Positions 14,899 to 24,457 of a stretch of 64,000 nt of DNA are shown piece by piece; the first letter of the stretch is position 1; each line of letters begins with the position of its first letter. Origin of the DNA: Sphingomonas sp. NFR15. Its GTDB lineage: Bacteria; Pseudomonadota; Alphaproteobacteria; Sphingomonadales; Sphingomonadaceae. A program made the translations under genes and the position numbers. Where the stretch lies: NCBI RefSeq assembly GCF_900103265.1, contig NZ_FMWX01000007.1:62001-126000 (forward strand). Reading direction: 5' to 3'. Below the pieces are notes generated by a model. The model was not told where the DNA came from. It did not search any database and saw only the letters and a program-made list of their open reading frames with translations.

Positions 14899-16932
14899 TC
14901 ACCAAATATGCACGCGCTCGGCTGGCGGCAGGTACAGCTTGTCGCCGGGCTTTACGCCGAACGCGGCATACCAGGCGTCGACGTTGCGGACGACGCCGTT
15001 GGCGCGGAAATAGACCGGGCTGTGCGGATCGGTGAGCAGCGCCTGGCGCTGCGCGTCCGGCCGGGTCTTGCCGCGCCAGGCTTGCGCGAAGGCGAGGAAG
15101 AAGCGCTGGTCGCCGGTGAGGCCGTCGATCACCTTGGCCTTGCCGTGCTTGGCCTGATAGCGCTGGTAGGCGGCATAGGCGGCCTCGATCCCGCCGAGAT
15201 CGCCGATATTCTCGCCGAGCGTGAGCTTGCCCTGAATGTGCGTGCCGGGGACGGGCTCATAAGCGTCATACTGGCCGGCGAGCGCGGCGGTGCGGGTTTC
15301 GAACTGCGTCTTGGCGGTCGGCGTCCACCAATTCTCGAACTTGCCGGTCGGGCCGAAGCCGGCGCCCTGATCGTCGAAGCCGTGGCCCATTTCGTGGCCG
15401 ATCACCGCGCCGATCGCGCCATAGTTCACCGCCGCATCCGCGTTGGGATCGAAGAACGGCGGCTGCAGGATCGCCGCCGGGAAGGTGATCTGGTTCATCA
15501 GCGGGTTGTAATAGGCGTTCACCGTCTGCGGGGTCATCTCCCACAAGGTGCGATCGACCGGCTTGGGGAAGCGCGACAGTTCGAGCTGATGCTCGAATTC
15601 GCCTGAGCGCATCGCATTGCCGAGCAGATCGCCGCGTACGACCTTGAAGCTCGAATAGTCGATATATTTGCCGGGGTGGCCGATGCGCGGCTCGAACGCG
15701 GCGAGCTTGGCGAGCGCGGCCTGGCGGGTCGGCGCGTCCATCCACGCCGCCTTTTCGATCCGCGTCTGATAGGCGCCGCGCAGATTCTCGATCAGCTCGT
15801 TCATCTGCGCCTCGGCGGCGGGCGGGTAGAAGCGTGCGACGTAGAGCTGGCCGACCGCCTCGCCAAGCGCGTCGTTGGTGAGCGCGACGCCGCGCCGCCA
15901 GCGTTCGCGCTGCGTGGGCACGCCCGACAGCGTGCGGTTGTAGAAGGCGAAGCGCGCGTCGTCGAACGCCTTGGGCAGATAATTGGCGTGATCGCTGACG
16001 AAGTGGAAGGCGAGATAGTCCTTCCAGGTCGCGACCGGCGTCGCGGCGAAGATCTTGCCCATCGCTGTAAGCGCGGTGTTCTGCATCATCAGCACCTTGG
16101 GCGAGTTCTCCAGCCCAGCGGTGCGGAGCATCAGCGCCCAGTCGAACTCGGGCGCCTTGCGCGTCAGCCCGGCGATATCCTCGGGATCGTTGAGCGCGGC
16201 GATGTCACGGCTCTGCGCGGGCGACCATTGATCTTTCGCCATCGCGGTCTCGAGCGCGAAGATCGCATCGGCCTTGGCGCTGGCGCCGTCGATGCCGGCG
16301 AGCGTGAGCATCTGTTCGATATAGGCGCGATACGCCTTGCGGAACGCATCATACTTCTCGCCGGTGAGCAGATAATTGTCGCGCGGCATGCCGAGGCCGC
16401 CCTGTTCGGTGATGGCGGTGTAGCGGGTCGGATCGTCGAGGCCCGGCATCACGCCGATCTCGACCGGCGTGGCATAGCCGACGCTCGCGAACACCGTCTG
16501 CAGCCCGGCGCGGTCCTGCACCGCGGCGATCTTGGCCAGATACGGCTTGAGCGGCGCGGTGCCCTTCGCCTCGATCCCGGCGGTGTCCATCCACGTCGCA
16601 TAGAAATCGCCGACCTGCTGCCCGGTCGCGCCGTATTTGGCGGGGTTGGCGGCCATGTCGTCGAGGATGGTGCGGACGTTCGCCTCGGACGCGTCGCGCA
16701 GCAGCACGAACGCGCCGGTCGAGGCCTTGTCGGCGGGGATTTCGGTCTTCTTGTCCCAGCCGCCATTGGCATAGGCCCAGAAATCGTCGCCGGGCTTCAC
16801 CGCCGGATCGCGCGCGGTGAGATCGACGCCGAAATCGCCGTAAGCGGTTTTGGCGGCGGGTGCCGCGACCGTCGGGACGGCGACCGCGAGGGCGAGCATC
16901 GCCGATGTGCGGAGCAGAACGGATAAGCGCAT
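14899..16932 (-). CDS. M13-family (neprilysin/PepO-like) zinc metallopeptidase, secreted
   Basis: The 677-residue exported peptidase has a signal peptide (about residues 1-24, ending TVAAPA), the zinc motif HEMGH at 513-517, the third zinc ligand in ENIGDLGG (Glu574), the NAYYNP substrate-binding block and the family's C-terminal tryptophan (HIW). M13 enzymes cleave short peptides in the periplasm or outside the cell. Start at 16932 has GGGGAA seven bases upstream; the four-codon upstream ATG (16944) is less likely. It is monocistronic, with an inverted repeat behind it. Confidence 0.95.
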   Translation of the reverse strand: MRLSVLLRTSAMLALAVAVPTVAAPAAKTAYGDFGVDLTARDPAVKPGDDFWAYANGGWDKKTEIPADKASTGAFVLLRDASEANVRTILDDMAANPAKYGATGQQVGDFYATWMDTAGIEAKGTAPLKPYLAKIAAVQDRAGLQTVFASVGYATPVEIGVMPGLDDPTRYTAITEQGGLGMPRDNYLLTGEKYDAFRKAYRAYIEQMLTLAGIDGASAKADAIFALETAMAKDQWSPAQSRDIAALNDPEDIAGLTRKAPEFDWALMLRTAGLENSPKVLMMQNTALTAMGKIFAATPVATWKDYLAFHFVSDHANYLPKAFDDARFAFYNRTLSGVPTQRERWRRGVALTNDALGEAVGQLYVARFYPPAAEAQMNELIENLRGAYQTRIEKAAWMDAPTRQAALAKLAAFEPRIGHPGKYIDYSSFKVVRGDLLGNAMRSGEFEHQLELSRFPKPVDRTLWEMTPQTVNAYYNPLMNQITFPAAILQPPFFDPNADAAVNYGAIGAVIGHEMGHGFDDQGAGFGPTGKFENWWTPTAKTQFETRTAALAGQYDAYEPVPGTHIQGKLTLGENIGDLGGIEAAYAAYQRYQAKHGKAKVIDGLTGDQRFFLAFAQAWRGKTRPDAQRQALLTDPHSPVYFRANGVVRNVDAWYAAFGVKPGDKLYLPPAERVHIW

Positions 16933-17008
16933 GAAATTCCCCACCTAACTGTATTAGTGGAGGATAGCGGTGCGCCGGCCCGGCGGCAATCCCCAGCCGA
17001 AGGCGCGC

Positions 17009-18358
17009 CTAACGCAGCAGCACGAGTTCCTCGGCCATCGTCGGGTGCAGCGCCACGGTATCGTCGAACGCCTGTTTGGTGAGGCCGGCCTTCACCGCCA
17101 CCGCCGCCGCCTGCAGGATCTCGGGCGCGTCGGGGCCGATCATGTGGAGGCCGAGGATGCGGTCGGTCGTGCTGTCGCACACCATTTTGTACAATGCGCG
17201 TTCGTTGCGGCCGGCGAGGACGTTCTTCATCGGCCGGAAATCCGAGGTGTAGACCTTGACCGAGCCGAACTTGTTCTTGGCCTGCCCCTCGGTCAGCCCG
17301 ACGCCGGCGATCGGCGGATGGCTGAACACGGCGGACGGAATGTTGTCGTAATCGACCGTGCGCGGGGTGTTGCCGTATAGCGTGTCGGCGAACGCCTGCC
17401 CCTCGCGGATCGCGACGGGGGTGAGCTGGACGCGGTTGGTGACGTCGCCGATCGCGTAGATGCTTTCGCATGACGTCTGGCTCGCGTCGTTGACGGGAAT
17501 CGCGCCCTTGGCGTCCACTTCGATGCCGGCGGTCTCCAGCCCGAGTCCCTTGGTGTTGGGATCGCGCCCGGTCGCGAACATCACGCAATCGGTCTCGATC
17601 GGATCGTGCCCGGTCATCGACACGAGCAGGCTGCCGTCGGCCTGTTTCTCGATGCCACGGAAATCGGCGTGGAAGCGGAAGTCGATCCCCTTCATCATCG
17701 AGATCTGGAGCAGCCGGTCGCGGATCTGCTCGTCATAGCCGCGCAGGATCACGTCGGTGCGGTTGATGAGCGTCACGTGCGCGCCGAACTGGTGGAACAC
17801 GCCGGCGAATTCGTTGGCGATATAGCCCGCGCCGGCGATGACGATGCGCTTGGGCACCGCATCGAGATGGAACGCCTCGTTCGAGGTGATGCCGAGCTCG
17901 TGGCCGGGGCAGTTCGGCACCGACGGCGTCGCGCCGGTCGCGACGAGGATGCGGCGCGCGGTCAGCTCGCGGCCATCGCCGAGCCGGATGCCGTGCGGGC
18001 CGGTGATGACGGCGCGATCGTTGATGATCTCGACCTTGTTGTTGGTCAGCGTCGAGGTGTACGCCTGATTGATCCGATCGACCTCCTCGAAGACGTTGGC
18101 GGTCAGCACCTTCCAGTCGAAATCGCAATCGGGCACGTTCCAGCCGAAGCGGCGCGCATCGGCGAGATCCTCGGCGAAATGCGCGCCATAGACGAGCAGC
18201 TTCTTGGGCACGCAGCCGCGGATAACGCAGGTTCCGCCGACGCGATACTCCTCGGCCACCGCCACTTTGGCGCCGTAGGCGGCGGCGACGCGCGAGGCAC
18301 GCGTCCCGCCCGAGCCCGCCCCGATGACGAAGAGATCATAATCATAGCTGTCGGTCAT
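17009..18358 (-). CDS. gor: Glutathione-disulfide reductase
   Basis: This NADPH-dependent flavoprotein keeps glutathione reduced. The 449-residue protein has the FAD motif [10 protein letters not shown], the redox disulfide GGTCVIRGCVPKK (Cys44/Cys49), the second nucleotide motif GAGYIANEF with Asn-Arg...Arg after the strand (NRTDVILRG) fitting NADPH, YAIGDV, and the catalytic His-Glu pair in LHPTMAEE (His438). Length and ends match the family. It appears to be a single gene. Confidence 0.95.
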   Translation of the reverse strand: MTDSYDYDLFVIGAGSGGTRASRVAAAYGAKVAVAEEYRVGGTCVIRGCVPKKLLVYGAHFAEDLADARRFGWNVPDCDFDWKVLTANVFEEVDRINQAYTSTLTNNKVEIINDRAVITGPHGIRLGDGRELTARRILVATGATPSVPNCPGHELGITSNEAFHLDAVPKRIVIAGAGYIANEFAGVFHQFGAHVTLINRTDVILRGYDEQIRDRLLQISMMKGIDFRFHADFRGIEKQADGSLLVSMTGHDPIETDCVMFATGRDPNTKGLGLETAGIEVDAKGAIPVNDASQTSCESIYAIGDVTNRVQLTPVAIREGQAFADTLYGNTPRTVDYDNIPSAVFSHPPIAGVGLTEGQAKNKFGSVKVYTSDFRPMKNVLAGRNERALYKMVCDSTTDRILGLHMIGPDAPEILQAAAVAVKAGLTKQAFDDTVALHPTMAEELVLLR

Positions 18359-18502
18359 GCATGGCTCCTAGACCGCGCGACATCGCTTCGAAAGCGCATT
18401 GTCGCGTGCCCGCTTTCCTGTATCGAAGCGCATAGGTAGGGTGCCGGGGCGCCCTGGGGAAGCGGTCGATAGTGCCGCGTGGTCGTTTCAAGGAGACAGT
18501 CG

Positions 18503-18940
18503 ATGCGCCATATTCCGTGCCTGTTGGGCCTGCTGGCCCTCGCCGCGTGTCAGCAGAGCACGCCACAGACGGATGCCGCGCCGCAGCAGGAGGTCGCCGA
18601 GCAGACCGATACGCCCAACCCGACCGAATCGCCGATCGACCCCGATCCCAACAATCCGCTGATCGGTGACTGGAAGCTGGATGACGGGCTCGCCTGTATC
18701 TACAACCGGCTGACCTTCACCGAGGACATGCGCGTGATGCACCGCACCGGCTCGGCCGCTCAGGACATTCCGACGCCGGTCGATTCCTACAAGGTCGCGG
18801 GCGGCAAGGTTCAGGTCAATGTGGTCGGCGAGGACAATCCCGTCTCCTACGTGATTTTCGATCCCTCGCACATCGGCGACGGCACCGAGGCCTGCCGGTT
18901 CCACAAGGTGAGCGCGGTGGCGGCCCCGCCGGCGAATTGA
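18503..18940 (+). CDS. Predicted lipoprotein of unknown function
   Basis: The 145-residue product begins with a signal peptide and lipobox (LLALAAC, Cys at about 15), then a Gln/Pro/Asp-rich linker (about 18-50) and a small domain starting IGDWKLDD with two cysteines (GLACIYN and EACRFH) that may pair. An AAGGAG ribosome site precedes ATG 18503. No family is recognised with certainty; the IGDWK start is typical of small lipocalin-like or lipoprotein domains. It probably sits at the outer or inner membrane. Confidence 0.7.
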   Translation: MRHIPCLLGLLALAACQQSTPQTDAAPQQEVAEQTDTPNPTESPIDPDPNNPLIGDWKLDDGLACIYNRLTFTEDMRVMHRTGSAAQDIPTPVDSYKVAGGKVQVNVVGEDNPVSYVIFDPSHIGDGTEACRFHKVSAVAAPPAN

Positions 18941-18950
18941 CGCCGGCGTC

Positions 18951-19367
18951 CTAGACCCGGCCGAACAGCCGCCACCACCAGGGCGCGGGGCCGGCGCGGG
19001 CGGTGACGACCATCCCCTTGCGCACGCCCACCGGCCAGCTTCGCAGGCGTTGCTTGACGCACGGCCCCGCCACGCAGACGCCGTCCTCCACGCGGAACAG
19101 CGCGCCATGCCATGTGCAGGCGACCAGCAGGCCGGTCGAGACGGCGTGGACCGTGTATCCGTCCGGCCGCGCGGCGAGCGGCACGCCGGCGTGCGGGCAC
19201 AGATCGACATAGCCGGTCACGCTGTCGCCGCTGCGCACCACGAAGCCGTCGAACCGGCCGCCCTTCAAGTCCAGCCGGAACCCGCGCGCGGCGCCATCGG
19301 CGATGTCGGCGAGCGCGCTCAGCCTCAGTCCCGGCGGCGTGGCGTAGAGGCGGGTGTCGGCTGGCAT
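18951..19367 (-). CDS. Rieske [2Fe-2S] ferredoxin-like protein
   Basis: The 138-residue protein has the Rieske cluster motifs CPHAG (Cys57, His59) and CTWHG (Cys84, His87), with an RVEDGVCVAGPC loop after it. It lacks a membrane segment and oxygenase domain, so it is a stand-alone electron-transfer or regulatory ferredoxin. The C-terminus ends in an unusual triple tryptophan. ATG 19367 has GAGGA upstream, so the longer frame to 19481 is rejected. It converges on the lipoprotein gene. Confidence 0.85.
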   Translation of the reverse strand: MPADTRLYATPPGLRLSALADIADGAARGFRLDLKGGRFDGFVVRSGDSVTGYVDLCPHAGVPLAARPDGYTVHAVSTGLLVACTWHGALFRVEDGVCVAGPCVKQRLRSWPVGVRKGMVVTARAGPAPWWWRLFGRV

Positions 19368-19504
19368 GGGATATCCTCGCGAAAGCGGGGCCTTATCCTT
19401 TATAAACCGGTGCGATGCTATCGGCGCGGCGACACTGGGGAAATGCGGGGGAGTGGCGCGCGGTGAGGCAATTTTCGGCATCGGAATCCGGCGGGCAAGG
19501 CGCT

Positions 19505-20527
19505 ATGCGCACTGCGATGAAACGCCCCGCCCTGTCGATCGTGATCCCCTGCTACAACGAGGCCGCCTGTCTCGACCAGCTCCATGCGCGCGTCTCCGCC
19601 GCCGCGCGGGCGGCGGTGGGCGAAGACTTCGAGATCCTGTTCATCAACGACGGTTCGAAGGACGAGAGCTGGCCGGTGATGCAGCGGCTCGCCGCCGCCG
19701 ACCCGCATCTCGTCGCGATCAACCTGTCGCGCAACCACGGCCACCAGCTCGCGCTCACCGCCGGGCTCGATCTGTGCGCGGGCGAGCAGATCCTCATCAT
19801 CGACGCCGATCTGCAAGACCCGCCCGAACTGCTCACCGATATGCGCAGGGTGATGACCGAGCAGCAAGCCGATGTCGTCTATGCGGTGCGGCGCAAGCGC
19901 GCGGGCGAATCGCTGTTCAAGAAGGCGACGGCGGCGGCATTCTACCGGCTGCTCGACCGCGTCACCGACACCGCGATCCCGCTCGATACCGGCGATTTCC
20001 GGCTGATGAGCCGACGCGCGCTCGACGCGTTCCTGGCGCTGCCCGAACAGGCGCGCTTCATTCGCGGGATGGTCGCGTGGGTCGGCTTCCGGCAGGTGCC
20101 GTTCGCCTATGACCGGCATGAGCGGTTCGCGGGCGAGACCAATTATCCGCTCGGCAAGATGATCCGTCTCGCGCTCGACGCGGTAACGGGCTTCTCGACC
20201 GCGCCGCTGCGGCTCGCCAGCCATGCCGGGCTGGTGCTGACCGGGCTGTCGCTGCTGCTGTTCGTCTATATCGCGGTCGGCTTCTTCACCGGCTCGGCGG
20301 TGGCGGGATGGACCTCGACGATGCTGGTGGTGGTGCTGCTCGGCGCGGTGCAGATGTTCGTGCTCGGCATGATCGGCGAATATCTCGGGCGGCTGTATGT
20401 CGAATCGAAGCGGCGGCCGCTGTATCTTGTCGCCGATGTCGCCGGCCCGGTGCGGGGCCACGCGACCTTGGGGTTCAGCGCGGTGCCGGCGGCTGAGGTT
20501 TCGGGCGAGGCTGCAGCGGACGCCTGA
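19505..20527 (+). CDS. Family 2 glycosyltransferase of the GtrB/ArnC/dolichyl-phosphate-mannose-synthase type
   Basis: The 340-residue enzyme has the GT-A fold blocks SIVIPCYNEA, FINDGSKDES, LNLSRNHGHQLAL-like (INLSRNHGHQLALTAG), the DXD-type IDADLQDPPE and DTGDFRLMSRRA, and two C-terminal membrane helices (about 240-305), the layout of bactoprenyl-phosphate glycosyltransferases such as GtrB and ArnC. It likely transfers a sugar from a nucleotide to undecaprenyl phosphate. ATG at 19505 or 12 bases later both fit. The downstream repeat copy 4 follows the stop within ten bases. Confidence 0.88.
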   Translation: MRTAMKRPALSIVIPCYNEAACLDQLHARVSAAARAAVGEDFEILFINDGSKDESWPVMQRLAAADPHLVAINLSRNHGHQLALTAGLDLCAGEQILIIDADLQDPPELLTDMRRVMTEQQADVVYAVRRKRAGESLFKKATAAAFYRLLDRVTDTAIPLDTGDFRLMSRRALDAFLALPEQARFIRGMVAWVGFRQVPFAYDRHERFAGETNYPLGKMIRLALDAVTGFSTAPLRLASHAGLVLTGLSLLLFVYIAVGFFTGSAVAGWTSTMLVVVLLGAVQMFVLGMIGEYLGRLYVESKRRPLYLVADVAGPVRGHATLGFSAVPAAEVSGEAAADA

Positions 20528-20535
20528 TCCCAACG

Positions 20536-20605
20536 CGTTCGTGCCGAGCGACGTCGAGGCACCTGCGCTTGGGGCACGCCCCTCGACTTCGCTCGGGACG
20601 AACGG
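20536..20605. repeat. Dispersed palindromic repeat, copy 4
   Basis: Arms CGTTCGTGCCGAGCGACGTC and CCTCGACTTCGCTCGGGACG with CTGCGCTTGGGGCACG between. It lies between the convergent glycosyltransferase and rnc genes and could terminate both. Confidence 0.85.
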
Positions 20606-20621
20606 TGTTGGGGGAAAATGG

Positions 20622-21293
20622 CTAAGCCGTGACCTTCGCCAGCAGCGCCGCCGCCGCCGCCGTTTCGGCCTCCTGCTTCGATCCGCCTTCAGCCTGCACC
20701 TCGGCGAAGCTGCCGAGCGCGGCCTTGACGATGAAGCGGGGCGCGTGGTGCGGGCCGGAGCGGTCGATCACCTCGTAGCTCGGTGCCTTGCGGTTGTGCG
20801 CGGCGGCCCATTCCTGGAGCGCGGACTTGGGGTGCTGCGGCGCCGCCGTCGCGCGTGTGGGGCGGTCGCCCCAAGCCCTGCGGATCGCGGTGCGCGCGGC
20901 TTCGAGACCCGCTTCGAGATACAGCGCGCCGATCAGCGCCTCCATCACGTCGCCGAGCACATTGTCGCTGTCCGAGGCGCCGTCGTCGCGGGCCTGCTTG
21001 CCGAGGCGTAGGTGCGCGGGCACGCCGAGCGCGCGCGCGACATCCGCGCAGGCGGCGCCCGTCACCAGCGTGTTGAGCCGCCGCGACAGCGCGCCTTCGG
21101 GCTCCTTGGGGTAGAGCGCGTAGAGCCATTCGGCCATGACGAGGCCGAGCACGCGGTCGCCGAGGAATTCCAGCCGCTCGTAATTCGCCGCCGCCTGGCT
21201 GCCGTGGGTCAGCGCGCGCTCAAAGGTGGCGAGATCGACCGGCGCGTGGCCGAGAATCTCGGTGAGCCATGCCGCGAGCGCGTCGCCGCTCAA
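20622..21293 (-). CDS. rnc: Ribonuclease III
   Basis: RNase III cuts double-stranded RNA in rRNA and mRNA maturation. The 223-residue protein has the signature ERLEFLGDRVLG (Glu39, Asp46) and the second acidic site in DNVLGDVMEALIGALYLEAG, then a C-terminal dsRNA-binding domain. A TTG start at 21293 is proposed because it yields MSGDALAAWL, the usual N-terminus, overlaps the lepB TGA as TTGA and has GGGGCAGG before it; a GTG at 21317 would add eight residues. The lepB-rnc order is standard. Confidence 0.93.
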   Translation of the reverse strand: MSGDALAAWLTEILGHAPVDLATFERALTHGSQAAANYERLEFLGDRVLGLVMAEWLYALYPKEPEGALSRRLNTLVTGAACADVARALGVPAHLRLGKQARDDGASDSDNVLGDVMEALIGALYLEAGLEAARTAIRRAWGDRPTRATAAPQHPKSALQEWAAAHNRKAPSYEVIDRSGPHHAPRFIVKAALGSFAEVQAEGGSKQEAETAAAAALLAKVTA

Positions 21294-22150
21294 AAGCCTG
21301 CCCCGATGCGGCTCCACCGCGCGGCGGTGAACCAGGTCCAGGGCAGCAGCCAGTTGGCCGAGCCGTCGGTCGACCAGAAGCCGACCACCGCCTTGCCCTC
21401 GATCCGTTCGAGCGGGACATAGCCCATGCCGCTGCTTTCGCCCGGCAGCGCGTCGGCGGGTGCGGGGAAGCGGCTGTCGGAACTGTTGTCCCGGTTGTCG
21501 CCCATCACGAAGACATGGCCGGCGGGGACATTATAGACCTTGGTGTCGTCGCGGTCGGGCATCTCGCCCTTGTCGAGCACGTCGTAGCTCTTGCCGTTCG
21601 GCAGCGTCTCGCGGAACTGCATGTAGCGGCAGACCGGCTTGCCCCCGGCATCGACATCCTGGAACTGGGTTTCGCACGCATCGGTGCCGTAATTGGGGCT
21701 GAGCGGCAGCAGGAAATCGCCGATGCGCTGCTTCGGGACGGGCACGCCGTTGAGGATCACCTGGCCGTGGCGAACCTGGATCGTGTCACCGGGCAGGCCG
21801 ATCACGCGCTTGATGACGTCGACATCGTCACCCGGCGGCCCGCGAAACACGACCACGTCGCCGCGCGCCGGATCGCGCCCGAAGATGCGCCCCGGAATCA
21901 GCGGCCAGCCCCACGGCAGCGACCAGCGCGAATAGCCGTAGTTCCACTTGGAGATGAACAGATAGTCGCCGATCAGCAGGCGCGGCATCATCGACTCGCT
22001 CGGGATGCTGAACGGCGCGAAGACGAAGCTGCGGAACACCAGCACGACGACCGCCAGCTTGAGCAGGAAGCTGAGCGTCTCGCGCGTTTCGGACCGGGGT
22101 TTCTTCGCCCTGGCCCTGTTCTGCGCCGGAGTGGAGTCGGTATCGGACAT
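21290..22150 (-). CDS. lepB: Signal peptidase I
   Basis: Type I signal peptidase that removes Sec and Tat signal peptides at the inner membrane. The 286-residue protein has one N-terminal membrane helix (about 26-46), the nucleophile in PSESMMPRL (Ser53), the general base in DVIKRVIGLPGD (Lys114) and box E GDNRDNSSDSR. ATG at 22150 gives the normal cytosolic tail. It overlaps rnc. Confidence 0.96.
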   Translation of the reverse strand: MSDTDSTPAQNRARAKKPRSETRETLSFLLKLAVVVLVFRSFVFAPFSIPSESMMPRLLIGDYLFISKWNYGYSRWSLPWGWPLIPGRIFGRDPARGDVVVFRGPPGDDVDVIKRVIGLPGDTIQVRHGQVILNGVPVPKQRIGDFLLPLSPNYGTDACETQFQDVDAGGKPVCRYMQFRETLPNGKSYDVLDKGEMPDRDDTKVYNVPAGHVFVMGDNRDNSSDSRFPAPADALPGESSGMGYVPLERIEGKAVVGFWSTDGSANWLLPWTWFTAARWSRIGAGF

Positions 22151-22257
22151 TTTCGGGGCTTTGGGCAGGGCGGGCCGGCGCGTCAAGCTGGCGGTTGCAA
22201 AGTGGTGCGACTAGGACGATCTCACCAACCGTTCCTACCCCCAATACCGAGGTGCCC

Positions 22258-23748
22258 ATGCCTGCCGACTGGACCGCGATCGAACAGCTCCCCGCCACCA
22301 AGCTCACCGATCTCTTCGCCGCGGACGCGGGGCGGCTCGACAGCTTCAGCCTCGATGTCGCCGGGCTGCATTTCGACTGGTCGAAGACGCATCTCACCAA
22401 GGATGCGGTCGCCGCGTTCGAGGCGCTCGCCAAGGCGCAGGATCTCGCCGGCAAGCGCGAGGCTTTGTTCGCGGGCAAGGTCATCAACACCACCGAGGGC
22501 CGTTCGGTCACGCACGTCGCCGAGCGCGGCGAGGGCGCCGAGGAGGATGTCGCCAAGGCGCAGGCGCTCCACGCCCGCATGCGCGCGCTGATCGACGCGA
22601 TCGAGGGCGAGGCGCTCGGGCCGATCGAGCATATCCTGCATGTCGGCATCGGCGGGTCGGCGCTCGGCCCCGATCTGCTCGTCGATGCGCTGGGGCGCGA
22701 GTCGGGGCGCTACGACGTCGCGATCGTCTCCAACGTCGATGGCGCCGCGCTTGAGGAGGCGTTCGCCAAGTTCGATCCGACCGCGACGCTGCTGGTGGTC
22801 GCCTCCAAGACCTTCACCACCAAGGAGACCATGCTCAATGCCGAGAGCGTGCTGCAATGGATGGCCGAAGGCGGTGTCGAGGACGTGTACGGCCGGGTCG
22901 TCGCGCTGACCGCCGATCCCGACAAGGCGGTCGAGTGGGGCGTGGACGAGACCCGCGTGCTGCCGTTCGCGGAATCGGTCGGCGGGCGCTATTCCTTGTG
23001 GTCGTCGATCGGCTTTCCGGCCGCGCTCGCGCTCGGCTGGGACGAGTTCGCCGAGCTGCTCGAAGGCGCGGCCGAGATGGACCGGCATTTCAAGCTGACC
23101 GCGCTCGGCGAGAACGCGCCCGCCCTCGCCGCCTTCGCCGATCTCTATTACGCGCAGGTCCGCCACTGCGAGACGCGTGCGACCTTCGCCTATGACGAGC
23201 GGCTGCGGCTGCTGCCGTCGTACCTCCAGCAGCTCGAAATGGAATCGAACGGCAAGGGCGTGACGATCGACGGCACGCCGCTCACCCGGCCGAGCGCGCC
23301 GATCACCTGGGGCGGTGTCGGCACCGATGCGCAGCATGCGGTGTTCCAGTTGCTCCACCAGGGCACCCATCTCGTGCCGGTCGAGTTCGTCGCGGTGATC
23401 GAGCCGGGCGATACGCTGAGCGAAGACCACCACCGCCAGTTGCTGCTCAACGCGTTCGCGCAAGGCGCCGCGCTGATGGCGGGCCGCGACAATGCCGACA
23501 AGGCGCGCGCCTATTCGGGCGATCGGCCGTCCTCGACGATCCTGCTCGACACGCTCGATGCGCGCACGCTGGGCGCGCTGATCGCCTTCTACGAGCATCG
23601 CACGTTCGTCAGCGGCGTGCTGCTCGGCATCAACTCGTTCGACCAGTTCGGAGTCGAGCTCGGCAAGGAAATGGCCAAGGCGGCGGATGCGGGCGGGCAG
23701 GAGTTCGACGTCTCGACCGCAGACCTCATCAAGCGCGCGTTCGGGTGA
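22258..23748 (+). CDS. pgi: Glucose-6-phosphate isomerase
   Basis: It interconverts glucose-6-phosphate and fructose-6-phosphate. The 496-residue protein carries HVGIGGSALGPDLLV, VVASKTFTTKETMLNA, GGRYSLWSSIGFP, the ITWGGVGTDAQHAVFQLLHQG block with the catalytic His, and GQEFDVSTADLI near the end. Start at ATG 22258 follows a GAGG-type site; the frame upstream of it is non-conserved. It stands alone, divergent from lepB. Confidence 0.96.
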   Translation: MPADWTAIEQLPATKLTDLFAADAGRLDSFSLDVAGLHFDWSKTHLTKDAVAAFEALAKAQDLAGKREALFAGKVINTTEGRSVTHVAERGEGAEEDVAKAQALHARMRALIDAIEGEALGPIEHILHVGIGGSALGPDLLVDALGRESGRYDVAIVSNVDGAALEEAFAKFDPTATLLVVASKTFTTKETMLNAESVLQWMAEGGVEDVYGRVVALTADPDKAVEWGVDETRVLPFAESVGGRYSLWSSIGFPAALALGWDEFAELLEGAAEMDRHFKLTALGENAPALAAFADLYYAQVRHCETRATFAYDERLRLLPSYLQQLEMESNGKGVTIDGTPLTRPSAPITWGGVGTDAQHAVFQLLHQGTHLVPVEFVAVIEPGDTLSEDHHRQLLLNAFAQGAALMAGRDNADKARAYSGDRPSSTILLDTLDARTLGALIAFYEHRTFVSGVLLGINSFDQFGVELGKEMAKAADAGGQEFDVSTADLIKRAFG

Positions 23749-23883
23749 TCTCGGGGCCGGGTGGTTACCACTCGCCCTCATCCCTTTCGCCAATGGGCCA
23801 CGCCTGCTGCCGTTGAACTGACGGGTATTGCATGGAATCGGGCGTCATTCGATGCTATTGTCGTGCCTGTGATGGAGGTTTCG

Positions 23884-24075
23884 ATGCGTACCACACTCGC
23901 TCTCGACGATGATTTGGTCGCCAAGGCGCAGGCATTCACCGGCCTCAAGGAAAAGTCGGCGCTGGTGCGCGAAGCGCTGACGGCGCTGATCGAACGCGAG
24001 AGCGCCCGCCGCCTCGCGCGCCTTGGCGGGAGTGAACCTGAAGCCGTTGCAGCCCCGCGCCGCCGTGCCGAATGA
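23884..24075 (+). CDS. vapB: VapB-type antitoxin
   Basis: The 63-residue protein begins with the RHH-like MRTTLALDDDLVAKAQAFTG and KSALVREALTALIERESARR typical of the DUF2191/VapB antitoxins that neutralise VapC and autorepress the pair. A GGAGG site precedes ATG 23884. It overlaps the toxin gene by four bases (ATGA). Confidence 0.88.
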   Translation: MRTTLALDDDLVAKAQAFTGLKEKSALVREALTALIERESARRLARLGGSEPEAVAAPRRRAE

Positions 24076-24440
24076 TTCTGGTCGATAGTTCGGTCTGGAT
24101 CGATCATCTACGCGGCGGCGATGCGGCGCTGACGGCGCTGCTGGAGCGCAACGGGGTACTGGCGCATCCGTTCGTCATTGGCGAACTGGCCCTTGGGAGC
24201 CTGCGCCAACGAGAGGTGATCCTTGCCGCCTTGCAGGATCTACCCTTGGCGGTGGTGGCCGACACCGCGGAAACGATCGGCTTCATCACGCGCCATAGCC
24301 TGCATGGGCGTGGCATCGGCTATATCGACGCCCATTTGCTGGCGAGCGTGCGCTTGACGGCAGGCTCGACGCTTTGGACACGCGATAAACGCTTGCGCGC
24401 GATTGCCGCCGAACTCGGTATTGCCGCCGACCTGCCCTGA
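24072..24440 (+). CDS. vapC: VapC-type PIN-domain toxin ribonuclease
   Basis: The 122-residue PIN domain has the acidic residues at Asp5 (LVDSSVWIDHLR), Glu38 (FVIGELALGSL), Asp86 (GIGYIDAHLLAS) and Asp105 (LWTRDKRL). VapC toxins cleave RNA, usually tRNA or rRNA, when freed from VapB. The overlap with vapB and the intact active site suggest a functional toxin-antitoxin module. Confidence 0.9.
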   Translation: MILVDSSVWIDHLRGGDAALTALLERNGVLAHPFVIGELALGSLRQREVILAALQDLPLAVVADTAETIGFITRHSLHGRGIGYIDAHLLASVRLTAGSTLWTRDKRLRAIAAELGIAADLP

Positions 24441-24457
24441 GCAGAGCGGGGTCAGAG